A program made the position numbers and the translations under genes. Of a DNA stretch of 6,108 nucleotides, positions 1 through 6,021 are shown piece after piece. The stretch covers positions 1 to 6,108 of the forward strand of contig CAMDOP010000197.1 of NCBI GenBank assembly GCA_945903675.1, written 5' to 3'. A model generated the notes under the pieces. That model was not told the origin of the DNA and ran no database searches. It saw only the letters and a program-made list of their open reading frames with translations. Position 1 is the first letter of the stretch, and every line of letters begins with the position of its first letter. Origin of the DNA: Crenothrix polyspora. GTDB taxonomy: Bacteria > Pseudomonadota > Gammaproteobacteria > Methylococcales > Methylomonadaceae.

Positions 1-1661
1 TTACCGGCACGAATCACATTACGCGAATAATGATGAGCAAAACTTGGCTCTATGCCATTACTAGCGTTATTGGCTAATGACAAAGAAATCGTACCTGTCG
101 GTGCAATAGAACTGTGATGGGTAAAGCGCGCGCCGGTTTCAATCAATTCAGCAATTAACTCTGGCTCTTCCTGAGCGATTTTCTGCATATAACGACTGTA
201 TTTTGCATGTAACACTTTGCCAGAAATAGAGTCACCTAATTTGTAGCCATCGGTTATCATTTCTGGCCGCTTGTGCAGCATTTCACCATTTACGGTAAAC
301 AATTGTTCCATAATAGGCGCAGGACCTTTTTCTTTAGCCAACGATAAACCTGCTTTCCAACCTTCTATCGCTAAAACTTTAGTCACTTCATCAGTAAAAC
401 CTAAAGACGCATCATCACCGTATCTCATGCCCAGCATAGTGACGGTTGAGCCTAATCCTAAATAACCCATGCCATGACGACGTTTACTAATAATTTCTTC
501 ACGCTGTTTAGGCAAAGGCAAGCCGTTAATTTCGACGACATTATCTAGCATGCGTGTAAAAATTTTGATGGCTTTACGATACGTATCCCAATCAAAATAT
601 GCATCACTGGTAAAAGGTTTTTTAACAAAACGAGTCAAGTTAATAGAACCCAACAAACAACTACCATAAGGCGGTAAAGGTTGCTCTCCGCAAGGATTCG
701 TAGCGCGAATCTTCTCGCAAAACCAGTTATTATTCATCTCGTTAACTTTGTCGATCAAAATAAAGCCAGGCTCAGCGTAATCATAAGTGGAACTCATAAT
801 GATGTCCCATAATCGTCGTGCGGGTAAGGTTTTAGATACCTTACAAGCAATCAAGCCATCGCTATTAAGCACATAACCTTCTGTAACAGGAAGATCGCGC
901 CAAATAATTTTTTGGCCATCATTTAAATCTAACTGATCTAACTTAACTTCCTTTTCAGTGACAGGAAATGATAAAGACCAAGGCAAATCGCCTTTAACGG
1001 CTTGCATAAATTCAGCCGTAATCAACAATGACAAGTTAAACTGGCGTAAACGACCGTCTTCACGCTTAGCTCTAATAAAATCAATAACATCAGGATGACC
1101 GATATCAAAAGTAGCCATTTGTGCGCCACGTCTACCACCCGCAGACGACACCGTAAAACACATCTTGTCATAAATATCCATGAAAGATAGCGGCCCAGAG
1201 GTGTAAGCCCCTGCACCTGAAACATAGGCGTCTTTAGGTCTTAAGGTAGAAAATTCATAACCGATACCACAACCGGCTTTTAAGGTAAGCCCTGCTTCAT
1301 GCACTTTACCCAGAATATCATCCATAGAATCTGCAATAGTGCCTGATACTGTACAGTTAATGGTTGATGTCGCCGGCTTATGGTCTAGTGCGCCAGCATT
1401 AGATACGATTCGTCCTGCAGGAATAACCCCTTGACGTAAAGCCCAGAGAAATTCTTTATAGTATTGCTCCTGCTTTGCATGGCCTTTTTCTACACCTGAC
1501 AAAGCCAAAGCAACCCGCTGATAAGTTTCATCAATAGAGCCGTCTACCGCTAAGCCATCTTTACTTTTTAAACGATATTTTGTATCCCAAATATCCATAG
1601 AAGCATCTTGGAAAGGAATTTCCGTAACAGTATTAGCGATAACATGAAGTTTTGCTGGCAT
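1..1661 (-). CDS. nrdJ: Adenosylcobalamin-dependent (class II) ribonucleotide reductase, N-terminal 553 residues (3' end beyond window)
   Basis: Reduces ribonucleotides to deoxyribonucleotides in the cytoplasm, using a cobalamin-generated thiyl radical and so needing neither oxygen nor a partner radical subunit. The minus-strand reading from the ATG at 1661 is open to the window edge with no stop. Visible motifs are INCTVSGTI (Cys103, likely one redox cysteine), the active-site NPCGEQ at residues 322-327 (Asn322, Cys324, Glu326 as catalytic triad), Cys335 in GSCLLGSINL eleven residues later (likely second redox cysteine), PTGTIS at 521-526 and NNASNGIEPSF at 531-541. I see no N-terminal ATP-cone. 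The remaining C-terminal part, with the rest of the barrel and the cysteine-bearing tail, lies outside. The start is supported by lack of clear homologous sequence upstream; its Shine-Dalgarno (AGAG) is weak and distant. The gene is transcribed away from hslV, behind two NrdR boxes. Class II assignment is firm from the overall sequence pattern; the catalytic roles are by family analogy. Confidence 0.95.
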   Translation of the reverse strand, partial: MPAKLHVIANTVTEIPFQDASMDIWDTKYRLKSKDGLAVDGSIDETYQRVALALSGVEKGHAKQEQYYKEFLWALRQGVIPAGRIVSNAGALDHKPATSTINCTVSGTIADSMDDILGKVHEAGLTLKAGCGIGYEFSTLRPKDAYVSGAGAYTSGPLSFMDIYDKMCFTVSSAGGRRGAQMATFDIGHPDVIDFIRAKREDGRLRQFNLSLLITAEFMQAVKGDLPWSLSFPVTEKEVKLDQLDLNDGQKIIWRDLPVTEGYVLNSDGLIACKVSKTLPARRLWDIIMSSTYDYAEPGFILIDKVNEMNNNWFCEKIRATNPCGEQPLPPYGSCLLGSINLTRFVKKPFTSDAYFDWDTYRKAIKIFTRMLDNVVEINGLPLPKQREEIISKRRHGMGYLGLGSTVTMLGMRYGDDASLGFTDEVTKVLAIEGWKAGLSLAKEKGPAPIMEQLFTVNGEMLHKRPEMITDGYKLGDSISGKVLHAKYSRYMQKIAQEEPELIAELIETGARFTHHSSIAPTGTISLSLANNASNGIEPSFAHHYSRNVIRAG

Positions 1662-1747
1662 GATTTATTTATCTCTGGAAATAATAATGAAAAGGTGAAT
1701 AGCGTATAAATCACAAACTGATATCCAGGAAAGCCATTACGCTAAAA

Positions 1748-1763
1748 CACCCACATATAGTTT
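1748..1763 (-). promoter_or_regulatory. NrdR box 2 (promoter-proximal to nrdJ start, degenerate)
   Basis: CACCCACATATAGTTT keeps about ten of sixteen positions of the NrdR consensus, with the half carrying ATATAGT intact and the other half eroded. It lies 15 bp from box 1, so the box centres are 31 bp apart, about three helical turns. That is the characteristic spacing of paired NrdR boxes and is the main reason for calling this weaker site. It would fall in the early transcribed leader of nrdJ if the proposed promoter is right. Confidence 0.65.
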
Positions 1764-1778
1764 ATTTTTAATCTAAAG

Positions 1779-1794
1779 ACACAATATATAGTGT
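1779..1794 (-). promoter_or_regulatory. NrdR box 1 (promoter-distal from nrdJ start, perfect consensus)
   Basis: The 16-bp sequence ACACAATATATAGTGT is a near-perfect palindrome and matches every position of the NrdR box consensus acaCwAtATaTwGtgt. NrdR is the zinc-ribbon/ATP-cone repressor of bacterial ribonucleotide reductase genes and typically binds paired boxes upstream of nrd operons. Its place upstream of nrdJ, overlapping the likely -10 element, fits that role well. The nrdR gene itself is not in this window. Confidence 0.85.
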
Positions 1795-1810
1795 TTATAG
1801 AAAGAAACAA
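1783..1810 (-). promoter_or_regulatory. Candidate sigma-70 promoter of nrdJ
   Basis: Read on the minus strand, TTGTTT (1810-1805) is followed by a 16-bp spacer and TATATT (1788-1783). These match four of six bases of the -35 consensus and five of six of the -10 consensus. The predicted start near 1776 would give a leader of about 115 nt before the nrdJ ATG. The -10 lies inside the distal NrdR box, the arrangement expected for repression by blocking RNA polymerase. The region is AT-rich, so other -10-like sequences exist nearby (for example TATAAA at 1799-1794), and the assignment rests mainly on its agreement with the operator. Confidence 0.5.
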
Positions 1811-1942
1811 CTCATTTATTAGCTAAGATAATATGTGCTATATCTAAACTATTATAGGTGCTTGTTTTGTAAGCCATGGGAGCACATAAGCCAAGTATAT
1901 TTCTTTGTAAAACTCTTCTTTAAGTTATTTTTCATTGCCACT

Positions 1943-1962
1943 ATAGAATCATAATAGAATCA
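1943..1962. repeat. 9-bp tandem direct repeat, 11-bp period
   Basis: ATAGAATCA occurs at 1943-1951 and again at 1954-1962. Two copies on the same face of the helix could be paired half-sites for a regulator of either flanking gene. In AT-rich sequence a chance duplication is also plausible, and I recognise no known operator in it. Confidence 0.35.
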
Positions 1963-2154
1963 CAAAAAGCGACACCCCTATCTTAAGGTACTAACATTAA
2001 ACATCAATATTGATTAATGCCGATTAAATACCAAAGACAATCATTAGCGACCACTTCCTAAATACCAGCTTATAGAGCCCGTATTTTTCCCAACATTTTA
2101 AATTTATACCATGTAAAATCACCAACTTGTTTTTGTAATTTTTGGGATGTTAAC

Positions 2155-2700
2155 GTGTTTAGAGGAACTACCATTCTTTCTGTACGTCGAGGCGGCAAAG
2201 TTGTCATCGGTGGCGATGGCCAAGTCACATTAGGCAATACGGTCATGAAGGGCAATGCACGTAAAGTGCGTAGACTTTATCATGACAAAGTCATTGCTGG
2301 TTTTGCAGGCGCAACATCAGATGCCTTTACCTTGTTTGAACACTTTGAAGGTAAGCTCGAAAAGCATCGCGGCAACCTAACTCGTGCAGCTGTCGAAATG
2401 GCTAAAGATTGGCGCACAGATCGCGCTTTACGTAAGCTAGAAGCCTTACTAACCATCGCTGACTCAAGAACCTCATTAATTATTTCTGGTACCGGCGATG
2501 TTATCGAACCTGAATTTAATTTAATGGCCATAGGCTCAGGCGGTGCATTTGCTCAAGCCGCTGCTCGCGCATTATTGGAAAACACAGACCTAAGCGCTAG
2601 GGAAATTGTCGAGAGATCTTTAAATATTGCTGCTGATATTTGTATTTATACCAATCATAATCTTCGTATAGAAGAACTAGACGCAGAACCTAACGAGTAA
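2155..2700 (+). CDS. hslV: ATP-dependent protease proteolytic subunit HslV (ClpQ)
   Basis: Peptidase of the two-component HslVU protease: a cytoplasmic double ring of N-terminal-threonine hydrolase subunits fed by the HslU unfoldase. The 181-residue protein is family length and shows TTILSVRR at 5-12, GGDGQVTLGNTVMKGN at 19-34, GFAGAT at 49-54, DWRTDR at 85-90 and GSGG at 127-130. The catalytic nucleophile should be Thr5, exposed after removal of the short MFRG leader; Asp21 and Lys37 fall where the family's catalytic Asp and Lys lie. Translation probably begins at the GTG at 2155, preceded by GGGA at 2144-2147. The nearby ATG at 2147 is out of frame, and no in-frame ATG or TTG exists in the bases just upstream. 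A start with a few residues before FRGTT is known in several gammaproteobacterial HslV proteins, whereas E. coli begins directly with MTT. It is followed 4 bp later by hslU, almost certainly in one transcript. Confidence 0.97.
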   Translation: MFRGTTILSVRRGGKVVIGGDGQVTLGNTVMKGNARKVRRLYHDKVIAGFAGATSDAFTLFEHFEGKLEKHRGNLTRAAVEMAKDWRTDRALRKLEALLTIADSRTSLIISGTGDVIEPEFNLMAIGSGGAFAQAAARALLENTDLSAREIVERSLNIAADICIYTNHNLRIEELDAEPNE

Positions 2701-2704
2701 GCGC

Positions 2705-4030
2705 ATGACACAAATGACTCCTAAAGAAATTGTAAGCGAATTAGATAAGCATATTATTGGTCAAGCTAGTGCTAAACGCTCAGTCGCGATTGCACTTAGA
2801 AACCGTTGGCGCCGCCAGCAGGTTGATCCTGCATTACGCGATGAAATCACACCGAAAAATATCTTAATGATAGGCCCTACCGGTGTTGGCAAAACTGAAA
2901 TTGCTAGACGCTTAGCAAGATTAGCGAACGCCCCTTTTATTAAGATAGAAGCGACCAAATTTACTGAAGTCGGTTATGTCGGAAGAGATGTTGAATCTAT
3001 CATTCGTGATTTGGTTGATTCCGCTGTCAAAATGACACGCCAAATAGAAATGGAAAAAGTTCAAAGCAAAGCCTTTGATGCTGCTGAAGAAAAAGTTTTA
3101 GACTTACTTTTACCTAAAGCGGATGGGGGCATGCTATCCGATACCCAAGAAGCAACGCGTCAAAAAATGCGTAAGAAATTACGTGAAGGCGATCTGGATG
3201 ATAAAGAAATAGAAATTGATGTGCATGTTGCCCCTATGGGTGTAGAAATCATGGCGCCACCTGGTATGGAAGAAATGACCAGTCAATTACAAGGCATGTT
3301 CCAAAGCATGGGCTCAGGTAAAACTAAGTCACGCAAAATGTCTATTAAGAAAGCGCTGCAAACGTTGCAAGACGAAGAAGCGGCTAAACTAGTTAATGAA
3401 GATGGTATACGCTCACGAGCTGTAGAAGCAGTAGAACAACACGGCATCGTATTCCTAGACGAAATTGACAAAATCTGTAAACGGTCAGAAATGGGCAGTG
3501 GCGGCAGTGATGTCTCTCGCGAAGGCGTACAGAGGGACTTATTACCCTTAGTTGAAGGTAGTACGGTTAGCACCAAATATGGCGCCATTAAAACCGATCA
3601 TATTTTATTTATTGCCTCGGGCGCCTTTCATGTCGCAAAACCATCGGACATGATTCCTGAACTACAAGGTCGATTTCCGATTCGAGTTGAACTAAGCGCC
3701 TTGTCAGCAGATGATTTTGTTCGTATTTTAACGGAGCCCAATGCTTCATTAACTGAGCAATATATAGCCTTATTGGCTACAGAAGGCGTGTCATTAACCT
3801 TCACCCCAGAAGGCATACTACGTATTGCAGAATTAGCATGGGACGTTAATGAAAGTACTGAAAACATAGGCGCCAGACGCTTACATACTATGCTGGAGCG
3901 CTTACTAGAAAGTATTTCCTATGACGCCCCTGACTTAATCGAAAAAACGATTGTTATTGATGCACCTTACGTTAATCAAAGTTTAGCCGAACTGGTTAAA
4001 GATGAAGACTTAAGCCGCTACATTCTATAG
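2705..4030 (+). CDS. hslU: ATP-dependent protease ATPase subunit HslU (ClpY)
   Basis: AAA+ unfoldase that recognises, unfolds and threads proteins into HslV. The 441 residues match the usual length (443 in E. coli). In order: an N-terminal helical segment with HIIGQ at 16-20, Walker A GPTGVGKT at 57-64, the GYVGRD pore loop at 90-95, the HslU-specific inserted I domain at roughly 110-240, Walker B GIVFLDEID at 247-255, sensor 1 around IASGAFH at 303-309, the likely arginine finger in ELQGRFPIR (Arg323) and sensor 2 in NIGARRLH at 387-394. The C-terminal EDLSRYIL is the conserved tail that docks between HslV subunits, so the gene is intact and should activate its neighbour. The ATG lies 4 bp after the hslV stop with only a weak GAG Shine-Dalgarno overlapping the end of hslV, suggesting coupled translation. 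Nothing in the sequence looks degraded. Confidence 0.98.
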   Translation: MTQMTPKEIVSELDKHIIGQASAKRSVAIALRNRWRRQQVDPALRDEITPKNILMIGPTGVGKTEIARRLARLANAPFIKIEATKFTEVGYVGRDVESIIRDLVDSAVKMTRQIEMEKVQSKAFDAAEEKVLDLLLPKADGGMLSDTQEATRQKMRKKLREGDLDDKEIEIDVHVAPMGVEIMAPPGMEEMTSQLQGMFQSMGSGKTKSRKMSIKKALQTLQDEEAAKLVNEDGIRSRAVEAVEQHGIVFLDEIDKICKRSEMGSGGSDVSREGVQRDLLPLVEGSTVSTKYGAIKTDHILFIASGAFHVAKPSDMIPELQGRFPIRVELSALSADDFVRILTEPNASLTEQYIALLATEGVSLTFTPEGILRIAELAWDVNESTENIGARRLHTMLERLLESISYDAPDLIEKTIVIDAPYVNQSLAELVKDEDLSRYIL

Positions 4031-4039
4031 ACGAGTATC

Positions 4040-4060
4040 GGGTTACGTAGCTAGTAACCC
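4040..4060 (+). other. Intergenic hairpin between hslU and the DUF971 gene
   Basis: GGGTTAC (4040-4046) and GTAACCC (4054-4060) form a perfect 7-bp stem around a 7-nt loop, ten bases after the hslU stop. There is no run of T after it (AATCCAGATC follows), so it is not a standard intrinsic terminator. It could protect the hslVU transcript end, mark a processing site, or lower expression of the downstream genes. Confidence 0.55.
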
Positions 4061-4088
4061 AATCCAGATCACTGATTTTATAATTCCT

Positions 4089-4487
4089 ATGCGCTTAACT
4101 GTAACACCTTGTAATACTTGGCCTACTGAAATAAAACTACATCAAGTTTCCGATGTACTTGAAATCAGCTTTGATGATGGCAGCACATTTAAACTGCCCT
4201 GCGAATATTTGCGCGTCTACACGCCTTCAGCAGAAGCAGTAGGGCATGCTCCCGGTCAAGAAATCTTACAACTGGGAAAAGAAGAGGTCAGCATTAACGA
4301 AATTAAGCCCATAGGAAACTATGCCATTTGTCCTATTTTTAGTGATGGACATAATAGTGGCATTTACACCTGGGATTTATTATATAAACTAGGTGCTGAA
4401 TATAAAGCCCTATGGGCTAACTACCTAAACGAACTCAATGATGCAGGACATCCGCGTCAAGACTCACTTAAAACACGGTATAACTAA
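4089..4487 (+). CDS. DUF971 family protein (gamma-butyrobetaine hydroxylase-like N-terminal domain)
   Basis: A 132-residue soluble protein made almost wholly of one DUF971 domain. Diagnostic stretches are PTEIKLHQ at 12-19, ISFDDGSTFKLP at 26-37, EYLRVYTPSAEA at 39-50, GHAPGQE at 52-58, PIGNYAI at 74-80 and FSDGHNSGIYTWDLLY at 84-99. The same domain forms the zinc-binding N-terminus of gamma-butyrobetaine hydroxylase and the C-terminus of the plant Fe-S factor HCF101. Here the CxCxxC zinc ligands of the hydroxylase are absent (only Cys38 lies in that area) while His88 of DGH remains, so zinc binding like the hydroxylase is unlikely. There is no oxygenase domain, signal peptide or membrane segment. 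The ATG at 4089 is the only start upstream of the conserved region, though it lacks a Shine-Dalgarno. Its stop overlaps the ubiE start by one base. The function is not established; its fixed place beside hslU and ubiE suggests a housekeeping role. Confidence 0.92.
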   Translation: MRLTVTPCNTWPTEIKLHQVSDVLEISFDDGSTFKLPCEYLRVYTPSAEAVGHAPGQEILQLGKEEVSINEIKPIGNYAICPIFSDGHNSGIYTWDLLYKLGAEYKALWANYLNELNDAGHPRQDSLKTRYN

Positions 4488-5236
4488 TGACAAACGATAA
4501 CACCACCCATTTTGGTTTCAAGCAAGTTGCCACCGATGAAAAAGTTAATCTGGTACGAGGCGTGTTCGATTCGGTTGCTGGACAATACGACATCATGAAT
4601 GACTTGATGTCACTGGGCATACACCGCATCTGGAAGCGCGTTGCCGTACAATTAAGTAATGTACGCAAAGGGGAAAAAGTATTGGATCTAGCCGGTGGAA
4701 CGGGCGATTTAACCATACTCTTTGAACAACGCGTTGGCAAAGACGGCCAAGTGGTTTTGGCAGACATTAACTCTGAAATGTTACGTACCGGACGCAGTCG
4801 TCTCATCGATAAAGGCTTGGTAGGCAATATTCGCTATGCCCAAGTTAATGCAGAATGTTTACCTTTCGAAGATAATACTTTTGATTGTGTGTGCATCGCT
4901 TTTGGTCTGCGTAATGTTACCGATAAAGATGCCGCATTACGCTCTATGCACAGAGTACTTAAGCCGGGCGGACGTGTTATCGTATTAGAATTCTCTCATC
5001 CTGTCGATAAAGTAACTGAAAAAGTCTACGACTTTTACTCATTCAAATTATTGCCAAAAATCGGCAAATTCGTTGCCAAAGATGAAGAAAGCTACCGCTA
5101 TCTTGCCGAATCAATTCGCATGCATCCAAAGCAAGATGAACTTAAAAAAATGATGGAGAACGCAGGCCTTGAACGCTGCGAATATTTCAATATGACCCAA
5201 GGCATCGTTGCTGTTCATAGAGGTTATAAAATCTAA
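4487..5236 (+). CDS. ubiE: Ubiquinone/menaquinone biosynthesis C-methyltransferase UbiE
   Basis: S-adenosylmethionine-dependent enzyme that methylates ring carbon 2 of the demethoxy-ubiquinone precursor (DDMQ to DMQ), and converts demethylmenaquinone to menaquinone in organisms that make it. The 249 residues match E. coli UbiE (251). The first family signature, YDIMNDLMSLGIHRIWK, is at 34-50. The SAM-binding motif VLDLAGGTGDL is at 65-75, the acidic residue of the next strand at about Asp93 (LADIN), and the second signature RVLKPGGRVIVLEFS at 156-170. FGLRNVTDK at 139-147 and the C-terminal GIVAVHRGYK are also typical. The start shares one base with the preceding stop (TAATG), indicating translational coupling; only weak ribosome-binding sequence is visible. 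ubiJ begins one base after its stop, matching the widespread ubiE-ubiJ pairing. The reaction is inferred from the family; whether menaquinone is also a product cannot be told here. Confidence 0.97.
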   Translation: MTNDNTTHFGFKQVATDEKVNLVRGVFDSVAGQYDIMNDLMSLGIHRIWKRVAVQLSNVRKGEKVLDLAGGTGDLTILFEQRVGKDGQVVLADINSEMLRTGRSRLIDKGLVGNIRYAQVNAECLPFEDNTFDCVCIAFGLRNVTDKDAALRSMHRVLKPGGRVIVLEFSHPVDKVTEKVYDFYSFKLLPKIGKFVAKDEESYRYLAESIRMHPKQDELKKMMENAGLERCEYFNMTQGIVAVHRGYKI

Positions 5237-5237
5237 T

Positions 5238-5858
5238 ATGGCCATTAAAGCCTTGATGATGAATGCATTAGAAGTCGGCATCAATCAATATCTTAGCTTA
5301 GATCCCAATGCCTCTACTTTTTTAGCGCCCTTGGCCGGAAAAGTCATCAAGGTAACGATAACGTCATTTAATGAAAGCCTCTATCTCTGCCCAAGCCTTG
5401 ATGCCATACAGTTACTCGATTTCAGCTCAGAACCAGCTGATACGCAATTAACTGGCTCAGTGTTCACTTTTGGTTTAATGGGTTTGAGCTCGAAGCCTAT
5501 GCGTTCGATTTTTTCTGGTGACATACAAATCGAAGGCGATATGCAACTGGGCCGCAAATTTCAGACCCTATTTTCTAAATTAAATATTAATCTCGAGCCG
5601 CATCTTGCTCGCTACACTGGAGACAGTGTGGCCCAACATATTAGTCAGTTTTTTCGCTCCGGTCACGAATGGAGCCAAGAGTCTATTGAAAGTTTTAGAC
5701 TGAATGTTTCAGAATATTTACAAGAAGAAACGCGCGACCTTCCTTCTGAACCTGAAGTGGCTATTTTCCTCGCCCAAGTAGATGAGTTACACACGCAGTT
5801 TGATAGATTGCAAAGTCGTATAGAGCGATTAGAACATGCTCTCCTGAATAAATCGTAG
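5238..5858 (+). CDS. ubiJ: Ubiquinone biosynthesis accessory factor UbiJ (SCP2 domain)
   Basis: Lipid-binding scaffold protein needed for aerobic ubiquinone synthesis; in E. coli it works with UbiK in the soluble Ubi complex that holds the hydrophobic intermediates modified by UbiE and other enzymes. From the ATG at 5238 it has 206 residues, close to the 201 of E. coli UbiJ. An SCP2-like fold covers roughly 14-115, including FSGDIQIEGDMQLG at 92-105, and a heptad-like helix at about 172-204 (VDELHTQFDRLQSRIERLEHALL) is the predicted C-terminal coiled coil. Overall sequence is weakly conserved in this family, so the call leans on domain layout plus position directly after ubiE. The ATG at 5208 is in frame but lies within the ubiE coding sequence; 5238, one base after the ubiE stop, matches the usual MAIKALMMNALE-type N-terminus, with AGAGG at 5219-5223 as a slightly distant Shine-Dalgarno. 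Confidence 0.92.
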   Translation: MAIKALMMNALEVGINQYLSLDPNASTFLAPLAGKVIKVTITSFNESLYLCPSLDAIQLLDFSSEPADTQLTGSVFTFGLMGLSSKPMRSIFSGDIQIEGDMQLGRKFQTLFSKLNINLEPHLARYTGDSVAQHISQFFRSGHEWSQESIESFRLNVSEYLQEETRDLPSEPEVAIFLAQVDELHTQFDRLQSRIERLEHALLNKS

Positions 5859-5864
5859 TTATTC

Positions 5865-5876
5865 AGTAACGTTACT
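5865..5876. repeat. 12-bp perfect palindrome just after ubiJ
   Basis: AGTAACGTTACT is a perfect loopless palindrome beginning seven bases after the ubiJ stop. It could be a dimeric protein-binding site or the outer edge of the structured element that follows. It is not a terminator in itself, since it has no loop and only a three-T run follows. Confidence 0.45.
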
Positions 5877-5881
5877 TTAGT

Positions 5882-6021
5882 CTCGTTTGCAGCGCTGAGC
5901 ACCGCAGGAAGAAGCTGCAATCGAGCCGCCTTTTCTTTGGATACTTTCTTTTGGCGGAACAAAAGAAAGTATCTCGCCTTCGGGTGCGAATACCCGATTA
6001 ACACATCGTCGCGATAGCGAC
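5882..6021. repeat. Hairpin-cluster intergenic element, probably a dispersed structured repeat
   Basis: Four inverted repeats follow one another. A: 5882-5893 with 5914-5925, twelve positions with a single T-T mismatch and a 20-nt loop. B: 5940-5952 with 5961-5973, thirteen perfect pairs plus a flanking G-T pair and an 8-nt loop. C: 5980-5985 with 5992-5997, six pairs around GCGAAT. D: GTCGC 6008-6012 with GCGAC 6017-6021. The core wording around B and C (ACTTTCTTTTGGCGG, AAAAGAAAGTA, CGCC, CGGGTGCGAA, CCCG) resembles elements I recall as scattered in many copies through methanotroph and other gammaproteobacterial genomes; that is recollection, not a search. It is more GC-rich than the intergenic DNA around it. 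Possible roles are transcript-end stabilisation or termination for the upstream operon, or a passive mobile repeat. Repeat status needs a second copy, which is not in this window. Confidence 0.65.
5939..5974. terminator. Central long hairpin, possible bidirectional transcript end
   Basis: ATACTTTCTTTT (5941-5952) and AAAAGAAAGTAT (5961-5972) pair perfectly around GGCGGAAC, extended by G5940-C5973 and a G-T pair at 5939/5974. It is the strongest structure in the window and the first strong one after the hslV-ubiJ run, so it is the best candidate for that transcript's 3' end. The stem is AT-rich and no T-tract follows, so classical intrinsic termination is doubtful. An alternative pairing of CCGCC 5926-5930 with GGCGG 5953-5957 would compete with it. 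Confidence 0.35.

Larger units (their letters stand above)
1662..2154. other. Divergent nrdJ / hslV intergenic region without a gene
   Basis: These 493 bases are clearly richer in A and T than the flanking genes and contain no convincing coding sequence on either strand. The nrdJ side (about 1745-1810) holds the NrdR boxes and promoter. The middle (1811-2040) shows only short repeats and weak hairpins, such as GTGCT 1858-1862 with AGCAC 1881-1885. The hslV side has AT-rich promoter-like sequence but no strong sigma-70 or sigma-32 match. No tRNA or recognisable riboswitch was seen. The length would allow a small RNA, but nothing specific supports one. Confidence 0.7.

Noticed and set aside
271..465. 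64-codon plus-strand reading frame inside nrdJ
   Set aside because: It is antisense to well-conserved reductase sequence and has no recognisable content; the same applies to the minus-strand frames inside hslV, hslU and ubiE.
1876..1923. 15-codon ATG reading frame in the divergent intergenic region
   Set aside because: It has no convincing Shine-Dalgarno, no recognisable peptide and no attenuator-like structure after it.
1855..1945. Possible cobalamin riboswitch, suggested by GGTGC near 1857 and GCCACT near 1938
   Set aside because: The core riboswitch blocks are missing, the strand is wrong for nrdJ, and a B12-using enzyme is not the usual target of B12 repression.
5208..5237. Upstream in-frame ATG for ubiJ
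   Set aside because: It would add ten residues encoded inside ubiE; the ATG at 5238 gives the expected length and the usual one-base junction.
5663..6004. 113-codon open reading frame on the minus strand across the ubiJ 3' end and the hairpin element
   Set aside because: It runs antisense through the conserved end of ubiJ and through hairpins, resembles no family I know, and such frames are common by-products of structured repeats.
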